Origin: Gigantopelta aegis
Taxonomy: Eukaryota > Mollusca > Gastropoda > Neomphalida > Peltospiridae
Assembly: GCF_016097555.1 (NCBI RefSeq)
Contig: NC_054712.1
Location: 56,120,810-56,184,809, forward strand
DNA length: 64,000 nucleotides
Direction of reading: 5' to 3'
Shown: in pieces, positions 1 through 11,087 of the stretch
Numbering within the stretch: position 1 is the first letter of the stretch
Layout of the letters: each line of letters begins with the position of its first letter
The notes under the pieces: model-generated
Databases searched by the model: none
What the model was told of the DNA's origin: nothing
The model's input: the letters and a program-made list of their open reading frames with translations, nothing else
Position numbers and translations under genes: made by a program

Positions 1-281
1 GTTTACAGCCCACCACAACCCAGTGTTGTGAGCTAACGTGTTATGTCTGTCAGCTATGGGTTATACTACATAATTCTAGAGAGACAGAAAAAGGTAGTGC
101 TGAAAACATGGTTTTGGGCTTTTGTGGAAATGGACATAAAAGATAAATGTATAAAAGCATAAATAAATGATTGATTTGAATGAGACATTGTGAAATGATA
201 GTACACATTCCCATGATGCTGACAAGGTGATTAACTCATTTTTGTATAATTCATCATATAATGGGTTCTGGCACTAACCCC

Positions 282-283
<2 letters not shown>

Positions 284-334
<51 letters not shown>
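284..334. repeat. (AT)n microsatellite
   Basis: An uninterrupted AT dinucleotide run abuts the left end of the transposon that follows. Confidence 0.95.
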
Positions 335-335
<1 letters not shown>

Positions 336-337
<2 letters not shown>

Positions 338-1181
338 TCTTGAAATTAACGCATTCCTAAATTAATGCGAGTGACGGTGGGCAGACTAAAATGCGACATG
401 AAATTAATGCGAGTGGCCTCCCTTTAAAATATTACCTTCCTAGCAACACACGTCCGTGTACTTTTTGGTTCAATCCAAGTTACAGTTGTCTTCAATGAGA
501 TTAACTTACTAACATATCTGTGTACACATCAGTTAACCTGTTTAGTCCTTAGTGTTTTTGGTGAGACCAACTCCAAGCATATTTTGCAGCGTTCAATTAC
601 GTAACGGGTATGGTTACATAAATCTGGTTAAACATTAGCATATATGTACCATTACAAATGTATCTTCCTAAGAATGTAGACATATTTCAAAGTCATAACA
701 AAAGAACAATTCACCCAACTAAGTTGCAGTGAACTTGAACAGTGAAATCAAAGAAACAGTCGACCTCAGGATTAGCGCAACACCCATTAACACGCGATGT
801 ATCGTGTCGGCTTTTGAAAGGATGGCCAAACACCCTGCAATTATCACGCGTGGCTGGCATCTTGTTAGATTATTGTACAATTAGTATGTCTCGTCTACAA
901 TGAATTGTACTCCAGCTGTTTTATAAATGTATTAGAATTTTAATCTTTGTTTTAAAAGTGTGACACATAGCTTGCTGGACTAGTCAACGATTAGTCAGAC
1001 TTGCTTACAATAAATTGTTTTCCAGTTGTGTTATATGTTATAATTTTAATCTTTGTTTGTTTTGTTTTAATAACGTGAGATACATAGACAAAACATAGAA
1101 ATAAATGCGTCATATTATTAATGCGAATAACACGAACTCGCATTTTTCGCATTAATATTATGATCGCATTAATTTCAGGAT

Positions 1182-1182
<1 letters not shown>
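336..1182. mobile_element. Non-autonomous TIR DNA transposon inserted at TA
   Basis: The left end (gatcttgaaattaacgc) and the reverse complement of the right end (gatcctgaaattaatgc) form inverted termini. Sub-terminal 'aaattaatgcga' motifs are also mirrored inside both ends. A TA flanks each side (334-335 and 1183-1184), and AT microsatellites lie outside. The roughly 850 bp interior has no transposase-like frame, so this is a MITE-like derivative. TA target use points to the Tc1/mariner superfamily in a broad sense, but the AT-rich flanks make the target-site call weak. Confidence 0.75.

Positions 1183-1184
<2 letters not shown>

Positions 1185-1262
<78 letters not shown>
1185..1262. repeat. 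(AT)n microsatellite
   Basis: About 70 bp of AT dinucleotides directly follow the right end of the TA-flanked transposon. The element probably inserted into one long AT tract, now split in two. Confidence 0.95.
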
Positions 1263-1266
<4 letters not shown>

Positions 1267-1347
1267 AGTAATTTTAACATTTAAATGTGTATGCTTCCTC
1301 ACTAAATTAATAAGTCCCCATTAGGAACATGGTGTGTATATAACTGT

Positions 1348-1625
1348 TCACATTTGTATGCACCATATTAAAACAATATGTTTGTAAGTCCCAGGTTTGT
1401 ATGTACTATATCAAAGTAATATGTGTGTAAGTCCACGGTTCGTATGTACCATATCAAAGTAATATGTGTGCAAGTCCCCGGTTTGTATGTACCATATCAA
1501 AGCAATATGTGTGCAAGTCCCCGGTTTGTATGTACCATATCAAAGCAATATGTGTGCAAGTCCCCGGTTTGTATGTACCATATCAAAGCAATATGTGTGT
1601 AAGTCCCCGATTTGTATGCACAACT
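1348..1625. repeat. 43-bp satellite, block 1
   Basis: There are about six tandem copies of a 43-bp unit containing 'aagtccccggtttgtatg' and 'catatcaaagcaatatg'. The middle copies are almost identical and the outer ones are diverged. The same unit recurs at 4198-4380 and 4960-5075, so this was probably one array later split by insertions. Open frames across it are repeat artefacts. Confidence 0.92.
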
Positions 1626-1639
1626 GTGACAGGCCTAGA

Positions 1640-1740
1640 CCTTCGATTTTTCAGGGGTAGCCCACCGAATGAATGTTTAACGACACCCCTGCACGAAAAA
1701 TACATAGACTATTGGGTGTCAAACTATTGGTAGCCCACCA
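1640..1740 (-). mobile_element. SINE tail fragment
   Basis: The sequence has 'gtttaacgacacccctgcac' followed by 'actattgggtgtcaaac', which resembles the tail seen in longer SINE copies in this window. A duplicated 'gtagcccacc' occurs at both sides (near 1657 and 1730). No tRNA-like head remains. Confidence 0.6.
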
Positions 1741-1904
1741 AGCTACCAGTTTATAAAATCTGTTAACCCTAAAAAAATAAAATCAGTTGCCCTATAATTT
1801 TATTAAAAATAGAAAGAAAAAAATAGAAGACAGTTATGTAACATTTTCTCTTTTATTAAAATGAAAAATTGTTTTAGTGCACAGTATTATCATCGTTATT
1901 GTCA

Positions 1905-3290
1905 TCATGATTATTAAAAATACAAACATTTATCGAGGTAAAGAAATAAGAGCAATATTCTGTGATATAAGTAAGGCATTCGACAGGGTTTGGATTAAAG
2001 GTCTAGTTTACAAATTAAGGTCCGTAGGTATCAAACATAATTTATTGGACTGGTTTAAACACTACTTAACAGACCGAAGGCAACGTGTATTTTTACAAGG
2101 TTACTCCTCACTGGATAAACATGTCCCCCGCGGACGTACCCCAAGGCTCTGTCTTAGGACCTATTTTATTTTTAATATATATGAATGATATTGTCAAAGG
2201 GATAAATGCTAATATACGATTATTTGCCGATGATACTTCACTGTACATTACTGTAGAAAATTCTGAAGAATGTAGTAAGATTATGAATTCAGACTTAGAA
2301 CATATAAGTGACTGGGCAAAACGCTGGCTAATCAAATTAAGTCCTCTAAAAACCGAAACTATAACATTTACTAGAACAAAATATGCCATTTATAAAACCT
2401 AAATTGTACCTAGATAATGTTACTGTGAAAGAAACTGACCATCACAAAGATTTAGGATTAACATTTCAGAACAGTGGCAAATGGTATCTTCATATCCAGA
2501 ACAGTATAGAAAAAAAAACATGCAAAATGACAAATTTTCTCCACTCGCTAAAATACCGGCTCTCTAGAAAGTCGCTAGAAAAAAATATATTGTTAATTTA
2601 TTCTTCCAGTCTTTGATTATGCTGACATAAGTTGGGACAGCTGTACCCTTTATCTATCAGAGCAGTTAGAAAACATCCAGCTTGATGTTTTACGCACCAT
2701 CTGTGGGGCTGTTCGTGGGACATCTCACCAATTGCTGTACAAAGAAACGGGACATATCATTAGCTGAGAGGAGGAGACTCAAATATGTATGATGTATAGA
2801 CTACTAGTATTTAACTGTCTCTCTCCTAGATATTTGTCTATCCAACTACCTCGAACTGTCGGTCTAATAAATAGATATCCCCTGCGGAATATGGAACACT
2901 TTCAATCATATCGATGTCGTTCAAAATTATATTCTGAATCTTTCTGAGCATCTAGCATTAATTTATGAAACAATTTATCAATGAATATTAAAAATTCCAT
3001 AACAATCAGATCTTTCAAAAAAAAAAAAAAAATTAAAAGCAAAAGATCTGGGCGAAAGAAAGCTTGGTTGGAGAAAATCCACATTGTACCTGTGGTCATC
3101 ACGCTGAAGACTCGGAACATTTCATGTTATTTTGTCCTCTATATAATAGAGAGCGCCATTCCTACTTATCGAGTTAAATCATTTAAATTTAAATATCAAC
3201 ACATTAATATATGGCGATCTCAACTTAACACTATAAGAAAACAGTCTCATCTACAAAGCAATTCACAATTTCACTGGTGAAAGCAAACGT
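1905..3290 (+). pseudogene. Decayed jockey-like non-LTR retrotransposon (RT and C-terminal part)
   Basis: The translation shows a reverse transcriptase broken over several frames. The first frame (about 1930-2105) has DISKAFDRVW and a LLDWFKHYLTDRRQRV block. A shift near 2110 leads to VPQGSVLGPILFLIYMND and the catalytic FADD box (about 2225). Another shift near 2385 leads to the thumb and downstream region. The end near 3075-3160 carries a CTCGHHAEDSEH-type cysteine-histidine motif usual at the C-terminus of jockey/CR1-class ORF2 proteins. There is no endonuclease domain, so the copy is 5' truncated. Frameshifts, stops and an A-run near 3020 show it is dead. The clade assignment comes from motif style only. 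Confidence 0.85.
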
Positions 3291-3650
3291 TTTGACTGAT
3301 AAAACCGTTCACCTTCTCCTTTATTCTGCTTGTCTCTCTGTTCTAATCTATTTACAAATATTTATATTTTGACAGGTTAAATATACAGTAGTTTTATATT
3401 CTTCAACACTAAATGCACATCTTGTACTTTCTATGTTGACCAGTTAATATTTCAGTTGTATAATGTAGGGAAAGGTCTTTATATAGGCTATGCCTGTTGA
3501 ACAATCCCATCTGTTAATATAAACAGAAATAAATATTGTTTAAATCAAACATTTGTGAAGGTACAAAATGCCAGATCTGTGCTCTGTGGTGAATAGCACC
3601 AGTTTGTTTTCAAGAAGTCATCATTGCTAATGCATTTGTTACAGTACATG

Positions 3651-3654
<4 letters not shown>

Positions 3655-3724
<70 letters not shown>
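3655..3724. repeat. (AT)n microsatellite
   Basis: A pure TA/AT run of about 70 bp lies downstream of the LINE remnant. The following 3725-4195 holds no recognisable gene. Confidence 0.95.
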
Positions 3725-3726
<2 letters not shown>

Positions 3727-4197
3727 CAAACGTTTAAATAGATATATATATGTTTTATTCTAACCAACAAAAATGAGTAAAACAAATACGGTAGGTTTGG
3801 TCTGTTGGAAAATCTAAACCGATTTCAGAGCTTTAGTGCACGTTGTTTTATTGCATGCACTTGACCAACTATTTCATGAAACCGCGGCAACGGTACGTTA
3901 CGTATTTTATATCTGTCCCCAGTTACTCGACTACTTAAATTATGTTTAATCAGTCACACAATGGTACCCGCAGAACACATAAGAATACACACAGTTTTGC
4001 ATCTGAAATCAAACGAGGAGAGCAATTAGCATTGTTGTCGAAGTAATATTTTAGACACTGGTACATTTTAGTGTCTGCTCACAGGCGGAAACATCTAGTA
4101 ACCCGTCAAACTATCAGCTTTAAGTAGCCTGATGTAGATTGTGCTAGGTAAAACATCCCGGCTACCGCTAACGTCGATCAATATCAAAACAATAAAC

Positions 4198-4380
4198 AAG
4201 CATTATAGTCCCTGATTTGTATGCACTCTATCAACGTATTATGCAAGTCCCCGATTCGTATACACTATATCTAAGCAATACGTGTGTTGTAATTCCCAGA
4301 TTTTATGCACCATGTTAAAACAATATATACGTGAGTTTTCATATGTATATACACCATAGCAATGCATATACATGCACGTA
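4198..4380. repeat. 43-bp satellite, block 2 (diverged)
   Basis: About four diverged units carry the 'agtcccygattygtatgcac' and 'tatcaaagcaatat' words of the 43-bp satellite seen at 1348-1625. Confidence 0.8.
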
Positions 4381-4392
4381 TAAAACACCGGA

Positions 4393-4710
4393 GAGGGGCG
4401 GGACGTAGACCAGTGGTAAAGCGCTCGCTCGATGCGCGGTCGGTTTGGGATCAATCCCTGTCGGTGGGCCCATTAGGCTATTTCTCTTTCCAGCCAGTGC
4501 AACACGACTGGTATATCAAAGGTCGTGGTATGTGCTATCCTGTCTATGTGATGGTGCATATAAAAGATCCCTTGCTACTAATAGAAAAACAATGAAGCGG
4601 GTTTCCTCTCTATGACTGTATCAAAATCACCATATGTTTAACATCCAATAGCCGATAATTAATAAATCAATGTGCTCTAGTGGTGTCGTTAAACAAAACA
4701 AAACTTTTTT
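4393..4710 (+). mobile_element. tRNA-derived SINE, family A, near full length
   Basis: The head carries a pol III A-box-like 'tagaccagtggtaaagcg' and a B-box-like 'gggatcaatccc'. A conserved body follows (ccagtgcaacacgactgg, ggtgcatataaaagatccc), ending in 'ctctagtggtgtcgttaaac'. Probable target-site duplications flank it: 'taaaacaccgg' at 4381 and 'taaaacaacgg' at 4711, with one mismatch. It inserted into the diverged 43-bp satellite. Confidence 0.9.
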
Positions 4711-4734
4711 TAAAACAACGGAATAAAATATATC

Positions 4735-4945
4735 AGGTCAGGTCAGGTCAGAGGGTTTAACGTGCACATTCAGAGCAAGCTGTTGTAGCGCACGCCTGTC
4801 CTGGGCACAGGTGCCGGCCTTGGCCGGCTCCTCCGTCCAGGACAGGAAAAGTGGGGGTGGTGGAAGGAAGGACCACCTGCACTAGAAGGTGCAAGGTAGC
4901 ACCAGCAGTCCGGCCGAGGCCGGTAGTAGGTGGGGTGGGTTTATG
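4735..4945. mobile_element. GC-rich dispersed element beside (GGTCA)n
   Basis: A 'ggtca' run at 4735-4750 precedes a block far richer in GC than its surroundings, with 'ccggccttggccgg' and 'ccggccgaggccgg' motifs and CCACC/GGTGG pairs. It lies between two blocks of the 43-bp satellite, so it is probably an insertion. I infer a short interspersed repeat; only one copy is present here. Confidence 0.5.
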
Positions 4946-4959
4946 GGTACATAAAATAT

Positions 4960-5075
4960 ATGTAAGTCCCTGATTTATATACACCCTATCAAAGCAATAT
5001 GAAAGTCCCCAATGTGCATGTAACATATCAAAGCAATATAGGTTTAATTCCTCGATGTTTATGTACCTCCGAACA
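4960..5075. repeat. 43-bp satellite, block 3 (diverged)
   Basis: Two to three units with 'taagtccctgatttatat' and 'tatcaaagcaatat' match the satellite at 1348-1625 and 4198-4380. Confidence 0.8.
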
Positions 5076-5154
5076 TTGACAAACACATTAAAGTAAAATA
5101 AACAATGGGGGTATATGAACATACAGCCATACAAAAATTACCAGTCATAAAATA

Positions 5155-6651
5155 TACTCTTCAAAAAAAGAAACGCAAAAGGGTACAAATGGGTTATAAC
5201 TCCGATTTTATGTTTCCTACCGGTTCATGCTTTGTGAATATAAGGTCATTGCATGTCCCAAACACATTCCCACGGTTACATTCGATAAAACGCAGCTACT
5301 GCACAATAAAGTTCCAAAATGTGAATATTCGCAAAAACGCAGCCACGTGCAAACCATGTCACCACTGCACGTGCGTTGTCTGCACGTGCAACATGAACAC
5401 CGACAGTATAAAAGTGCAGGGTGTTCGCTTGCCTGGCCTCTGTATCTGGCCGACAGTTGACAATCCAGGACATGCCACGTCTCAGTGAACCGCAGAGAAA
5501 CAATGCCATCGGCCGACTAGACGCAGGCGAATCCAGAACGGCCGTTGCCAGGGCATTCCATGTGTCCCCAAGCACCATCTCCAGACTGTGGGACCGTTAC
5601 CAGCAACATGGATCAACACGTGACCTCCCTAGATCCGGTCGACCACGGGTCACTACCCCCGGGCAGGACCGCTACATCCGGGTACGCCACCTTCGGGAAC
5701 GATTGACTACTGCCACCTCCACAGCCGCAGCAATACCAGGTTTGCGCAGGATATCCTACCAGACCGTACGGAACCGCCTACGTGAGGTAGGAATTCGTGC
5801 CAGACGTCCAGTTCGAGGTGTCATCTTAACACCACAACACCGTCGACTCCGACTGCAGTGGTGCCAGATTCATCGACAATGGCCTCAACTGCGATGGAGA
5901 CAGGTGTGGTTCAGTGACGAGTCCCGATTTCTGCTCCGACGTCATGATGGAAGATGTCGCGTGTATAGGCGTCGTGGTGAACGTTATGCGGCAAACTGCG
6001 TGCAGGAAGTGGACAGATTCGGCGGGGGTAGTGTCATGGTGTGGGCAGCCATCTCACACACTGGCAGAATTGACCTGGTCCACGTGCAGGGCAACCTGAA
6101 TGCACAGGGCTACATTGACCAGATCCTCCGGCCACACATCGTTCCAGTTATGGCCAACGCCAACGCAGTGTTCCAACATGACAACGCCAGGCCTCACACA
6201 GCACGTCTCACAATGGCTTTCCTACAGAACAACAACATTAATGTCCTTCCTTGGCCATCGATATCACCGGATTTGAACCCAATTGAGCATCTATGGGACG
6301 AGTTGGACCGACGCCTCCGACAGCGACAACCACAGCCCCAGACCCTGCCCGAGCTGGCAGCAGCCTCCAGGCCGAGTGGGCCACCATCCCCCGGGACGTC
6401 ATCCGTACTCTGGTTGCTTCAATGGGCAGGCGGTGCCAGGCAGTTGTCAACACACGCGGAGGCCACACCCGGTATTGACTCCAGATGACCTTGACCTTGG
6501 TGGTGTGTCCTATCACTTACTCACAATGGACTAGAGTGAATTGTGAACAATCCTGCAACATTTGGTAATTATCGGACTCACCATTCAATAATTAAATCAA
6601 TTCTCCAAATGTTACGACAATGTGGTTTTGCGTTTCTTCTTTTGAAGAGTA
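5155..6651 (+). mobile_element. Complete Tc1/mariner-family DNA transposon
   Basis: The ends are inverted repeats: the left end reads tactcttcaaaaaaagaaac and continues gcaaaa, and the right end is its complement with one or two differences. A TA dinucleotide flanks both sides (5153-5154 and 6652-6653), the expected Tc1/mariner duplication. The 1497-bp element contains one intronless transposase gene (5472-6478). The interior is richer in GC and CpG than its neighbourhood, consistent with a fairly recent arrival. A frameshift late in the transposase makes this copy probably non-autonomous now. Confidence 0.95.
5472..6478 (+). pseudogene. Tc1-type transposase, one late frameshift
   Basis: This would catalyse cut-and-paste transposition of the surrounding element. 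From the ATG at 5472 (chosen because MPRLSEPQR starts the usual N-terminal helix-turn-helix), residues 1-50 form the first DNA-binding helix-turn-helix and 56-59 are the GRPR linker motif. A second helix-turn-helix covers about 65-125. The catalytic domain has D149 (WFSDESRF), D237 (FQHDNARPHT) and E272 (SPDLNPIEHLW). The D-E spacing is 34 residues, i.e. DD34E, typical of Tc1. Near 6363 one base appears to be missing. The original frame runs on to 6488 as unrelated residues, while the expected C-terminus (QAEWATIPRDVI...) continues in another frame to a stop at 6476-6478. The catalytic core is intact and only about the last 37 residues are affected. An in-frame upstream ATG at 5421 exists but adds unconserved residues. 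Confidence 0.93.
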
Positions 6652-6699
6652 TATATACACTTTGGTGACTAGATATCAGCACCAAAAAGATCTTTGTCA

Positions 6700-7850
6700 A
6701 GTAATTAATTAAACACTTGGGTAAATATTTGTCGTTTTACGGACAATCTTTAGATGTATAATATGCTGTAGTTGAAATGTTTTGAAACAGTATAAAGTTA
6801 AATTTCGTAATATCCGAGCATTATTATCATTACATAAAACAATGGATTTGAACATACTAGCGTATTTTCTAAAATATTGTAGAATATGTTTTTTTCGTAT
6901 GTTATCACACAATCGGCAAATAAGTTGAAAATGATATTCATCTTCTACATCTTTACATATATAACACATTCTACCATCTAATAAAATAGGTTTAAGCTTG
7001 GTCTATTGCCCTGTTTCGACCGATAATCTATGTTATGTCATATGAAGCTAGTCAAACAATGCAGATTTAAATTCTTTGTTTGTTTTGCATTTCCATATAC
7101 GAACCATTTGATGTAAAGACTTTACCTAAACATGAAAATCTACTTACAGTTTCTACATTGCTATCGCCATACTTAAACTCCATATTGTTTGACAACTGTA
7201 CCCCTTTCGAATATCATGATCTTTCTCTTTTTAGTATTCACATACAATTTACAACGTATACTATAATCACGAATAGTATCTGAACATAATTGTAAATCAT
7301 CCTTATTATCTGCCAGTAAGTCTATGTCTCATCTCCATACAATAGTAAATTTAATTTGACCATTCAATATCGATCCCCTTAAAACCTTTAACCTTTAAAG
7401 TGTTAATATACACTGTAGACAAGAAAGGGGAAATACGTTCTCCTTACCTTACTACATCTGTACACATACACACAATGTTCAGATCATGTGCCATGCATTT
7501 TAACAAACGATTTTGTACAATTATACGTTCTACATATACTATTTAACATTCTTCCTTTAATTTCATTTTTTAAGTTTATACCATAAATTGTCACACTACA
7601 TAATGAAAGTCTTTTGAAAAATCAACAAAGGCGCAACATAATTTACGGATATCTACAAAATGCATAATCAGAGAATGTATATAGGCTATATATATATTAT
7701 CTGTAGTGCCCACGCCTGTGCGGAATCCAGACAGTCCTTCAGTATAATAGGTTTTTGCCAAATACTTAGGTGATTGATCAATATTTCAGTAAAACTTTGA
7801 GTAAAGTTTTTCTTGATAGTTCAGCAATTTCTATTTATTTATTATTTTTG
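6700..7850 (-). pseudogene. Decayed non-LTR retrotransposon (RT to C-terminus)
   Basis: Read on the minus strand, about 7745-7580 gives GFRTGVGTTDNIYI and CAFVDFSKDFHYV. These match the RT block that usually reads GFR.G.ST.DNIF and AFVDFSKAFD. Further on come a weak LLADNKDDL palm motif (near 7310) and KIMIFERGTVV. At 6969-6709 an intact stretch begins MCYICKDVEDEYHFQLIC, the cysteine-histidine C-terminal motif of a LINE type common in molluscs. Many stops and shifts separate the blocks, and the endonuclease end is missing. It is a 5'-truncated dead copy, different in type from the LINE at 1905-3290. Confidence 0.85.
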
Positions 7851-7950
7851 TGTGATTTTTATTAAAAAACATTTAGTGGTAGTTTTTTTCAGGGATGGTC
7901 AGATAATCGGAACTACAAATATTCTTTTGTTTTGCCTTATTGTATTTTAG

Positions 7951-8178
7951 TTAAACTAATTTCGATTTTTGTGCCGTAATTTTATTACAGATGAAATCTT
8001 TTATGTGTGTCCAGTGTCGCGTTTGCAGACAAGGTTCTGCAGCAATACACTGATCTATTTGCTTCTTCCCGGGAAGACTCTCCATTGCGAAATAGCGACG
8101 CAGATGCCTTTGCACCGCTTCTCTTTCTTCTTTGTTCCATGATATTGTTCGTCCTTTTGGAACAGTTGTTTCGAGCAC
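7951..8178 (-). pseudogene. Remnant of a repeat-associated protein C-terminus
   Basis: The 75-codon frame reads SWNKEEREAVQRHLRRYF, then PGKKQIDQCIAAEP and LQTRHWTHIKDFICNKI. I recognise the pattern (W..EE..AV..HL, then PGKK..C..C/IAAEP.L..R.W..IK.F..N.I) as a C-terminal domain of multicopy, probably transposon-associated, proteins of molluscs, cnidarians and fish. The name of that family is not certain to me. No upstream coding part is visible beyond 8260, so I call it a fragment rather than a gene. It sits just upstream (minus sense) of the LINE remnant. Confidence 0.5.
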
Positions 8179-8259
8179 ATCATTATTTTGCTTTTCTGTA
8201 AAGAGATGTGTCTTGAAGGGTTAATATGACAGGAACAAACTATATAGTTCACAAAATAT

Positions 8260-9410
8260 TATATACAAATGAAACATTTGATGTCTTGGTTTGAAGAATT
8301 ATAGACTGACAGTTGAAACAATAAGTTACTAATAAATGTAATTATAACCAACTAATTTCTTTACTACTAGAAATGTTTTTTAAATTACTAGTGTTGTCAT
8401 TTTTAAAGTGTCATGCAGTTTTTCTGTATACGTTCCATTCTTTGAGAAGCCATTGTTTATATCGGGTTAAGGTATATTGGAATTTTAATATGTTCAAGCT
8501 AATTATGCAATTGTATTTGTCTAATTAATTTTTAATTATCTATCGCAAATAAATGTTAAAATAGTAAAATATGGTTCATGCAACTGTGATAAAGCACTTT
8601 TAAAAACGTACTATTCAACCTTAAATAAACCTATCTCTATAATATAAATTTTTAATATTAATTTTATTTAATAAGTTGACTTCTAGTTGTGGACATAAAT
8701 AATGTATAAGATAGTTCCAGTAAAATAGGATGCTTGCGCGATACAAACAGAGTACAGGGTTTTTCTTTCTTTCTTTTTAATTTGTTCCTTTATTTTTGAT
8801 GTTGATGCTTTTGTTATTTATTTATTTATTTATAATATTCATTATTTATTTATTTATTCATTTATTATTATTATTAATTTTATTATATTTTTGTTTGGCC
8901 TATGTTTATTATTTTGGGCGGTTTGGGTGGGGGTTATGCGTGGGACTAATACATACGTCATAATATTTAATTTACGTTATGAAAACGAAAATAAATAGTT
9001 ATCAAAATAATTTCAAAAAAAAATATATCGAAATATTATTGTTGTTATACAAACGTTTGATGCCAAAAGAAACGCGTGGTAGAACATGCAACACGTTTCC
9101 AAACTACATCTTTATATATTATGCATGGAGAGTAACATCATGTAACGAAATTATTAGAATTGTTATACTATGAATTATTCGCACCTTTAATCATTCTAAA
9201 AGTAATAAAAACATTTAAATAATGAATAAAAAGACATATTCCATTACTTACCGATATCGAATTCGACTAGAATTCCTCATGGCTGAAGAGTAGACCGGAC
9301 TGGAAACCTGATCTCTAATCAGAAATTTTACCGCGTACATCGTACGTGTCGGTAGACACACGAAGAATCGTCCAGGTGAACCAGTGCTGAGGAACCGATT
9401 CCAGTGCTAT
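8260..9410. other. AT-rich stretch without a recognisable gene
   Basis: This is low-GC sequence with short ATTT runs (about 8815-8870). Open frames are short and of biased composition. I see no splice-flanked exon. Confidence 0.6.
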
Positions 9411-9466
9411 CACAAACCGGGGACGTCCCCGGTGTGAGGGATGTCCCCGGTTTGTTGGTGTGTATT
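9411..9466. repeat. Perfect GC-rich palindrome with a third copy
   Basis: An 18-bp perfect palindrome (accggggacgtccccggt, 9416-9433) is followed at about 9448 by 'tgtccccggtttgt'. The arm 'acaaaccggggac' can therefore pair with either of two partners. Confidence 0.7.
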
Positions 9467-9497
9467 CACACTTATGTTCCCGTTTCGCGGCATTTAA

Positions 9498-9628
9498 CAA
9501 CGCACACACACACACACACACACATATTTAATATATATATATATATATACAATACAGTATTCTTCCTGGTATGGCTGATATAGTGCTCTATCTCTTGGGA
9601 AGCCAGTATAAATATATATATATATATC
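9498..9628. repeat. (CA)n and (TA)n microsatellites
   Basis: CA repeats at about 9501-9523 are followed by TA repeats at 9530-9549 and 9611-9627. Confidence 0.85.
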
Positions 9629-9890
9629 GTTACACCTTTGCTTACTACTTAGAGGATAACCCTACTGTGTTTTCCGATTTGCGGACGTATATCGGTGGTT
9701 TTACTGTCGCAAATTTAGTTTCATTGGCGACGCGTTAGCGACAAAAAAAAAGCGCCAGGTACTAGTTTATTTTAATGTGAGGATATTCCTTTTGAAAAGA
9801 CACGGCACCATATATTCAAACGCCATTTGAATATCGAGTAATGGGTGATTGGAATTAAAGTATGCAGTTTACAAAGACACGTTGTATTAA

Positions 9891-10261
9891 AGGGACATAC
9901 CCTAGTTTTTAAACACTAAGGCATATTTTTTACTATTAGAGCCGTTTTTGATAACTGAAATCATACTTTACTTATATTTTGTTGTTTATATTATCCATTT
10001 CCGTACATTCGAAATGTTTTTGATCATCCTGGTATTTTTAATATCACAAAATGCATTTATCATATTTTTAAAAACGCAAGTGCGTCTGAGAAGAAACAGT
10101 TATGGAGTAGAGTTTTAGTCTATTTTTAGAGGGTATTTCACCACTTCAAAGTCAGAGACTCATGTTTCACTCAGTTGTAATTTTATCCAAATGTATTACA
10201 GGTTTGTAGATTAATTAAACTTAGTGTTAATTTTCACGGGTTAAAACTAGGGTATGTCCCT
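9891..10261. mobile_element. TTAA-flanked MITE (piggyBac-like), copy 1
   Basis: The 371-bp element begins agggacataccctag and ends with its exact complement, ctagggtatgtccct. TTAA lies on both sides (9887-9890 and 10262-10265), the hallmark of piggyBac-type insertion. There is no coding capacity. Copies of the same family occur at 20311-20631 (opposite orientation) and, interrupted, at 35655-36115. Confidence 0.92.
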
Positions 10262-10336
10262 TTAAGCTTGGGTGTATATGATAAAGAGATTACTACCCTT
10301 CTGTATTTCTGTACCGTCAATATCATACATTAGGAA

Positions 10337-10338
<2 letters not shown>

Positions 10339-10416
<78 letters not shown>
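10339..10416. repeat. (GA)n microsatellite
   Basis: There are about 39 GA units. The frame through it (RERERE) is not a protein. Confidence 0.95.
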
Positions 10417-10721
10417 AAAATGAGGAATGGAGATATCACAAAAATATACCAGTGATCAAAATATATGTTTGTGAAAGACGACCAGGGATATCACCATGTG
10501 GGTTGAGTAGCGGGACATATGCTGAGTGTAAGATAAGTACGACGTATACATATAAGTGAAAGGTTACACACCACCATTAATTACTCCATGCACTTCAATA
10601 CAATTTCTATGTCAGAATATGTTCTGTGAAAAATACAACACTGTCGTGAGGGTCATGCGACTAATAATTTTAGGGAGTGCTCTCAACTGATATGTACCTT
10701 GTAAAAATCAACATAGGTCGC

Positions 10722-10815
10722 CCACGGTGAGCTTTGTGGTCTGGTGGATAAGCTGCTGGACAATCAAGCTGACGATAGTGGTTCAAATCCCGCCAAAGCT
10801 GGCTCACACATTTAT
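10722..10815 (+). mobile_element. tRNA-like SINE head
   Basis: The sequence 'tggtctggtggataagctg' resembles a pol III A box and 'ggttcaaatcc' a B box about 40 bp later, as in tRNA-derived SINE heads. The acceptor stem does not pair well enough for a functional tRNA. A different SINE tail follows at 10946-11087, and how the two relate is unclear. Confidence 0.5.
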
Positions 10816-10945
10816 TCATCTTTCTCATCTGTCACCCTCTGCCTATCATTCTCATTATCTTAATATAAAAAACTTTCCAATTTCTCCCATGATTTCAATC
10901 TGTTTCAACCCTTTCTGTCAGTTTCCTCCGACTCTATCTTCTGAC

Positions 10946-11087
10946 CTAAAGAGTAGCCTATGTGGCGACAGCGGGTTTCCTCTAAAAACAGTGTCAGAAT
11001 GACCATATGTTTGACGTCCAATAGCCGATGATAAGATACAAAAATCAGTGTGCTCTAGTGGCGTCGTTAAATAAAACAAACTTTACT
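10946..11087 (+). mobile_element. SINE family A 3' part
   Basis: Body and tail words match other copies: 'gcgacagcgggtttcctct', 'tccaatagccgatga' and 'tgctctagtggcgtcgttaa'. The region 11088-11860 holds no gene that I recognise. Confidence 0.8.

Noticed and set aside
1464..1733. Cys/Tyr-rich frames of 64-89 codons
   Set aside because: They are the 43-bp satellite and SINE tail read through.
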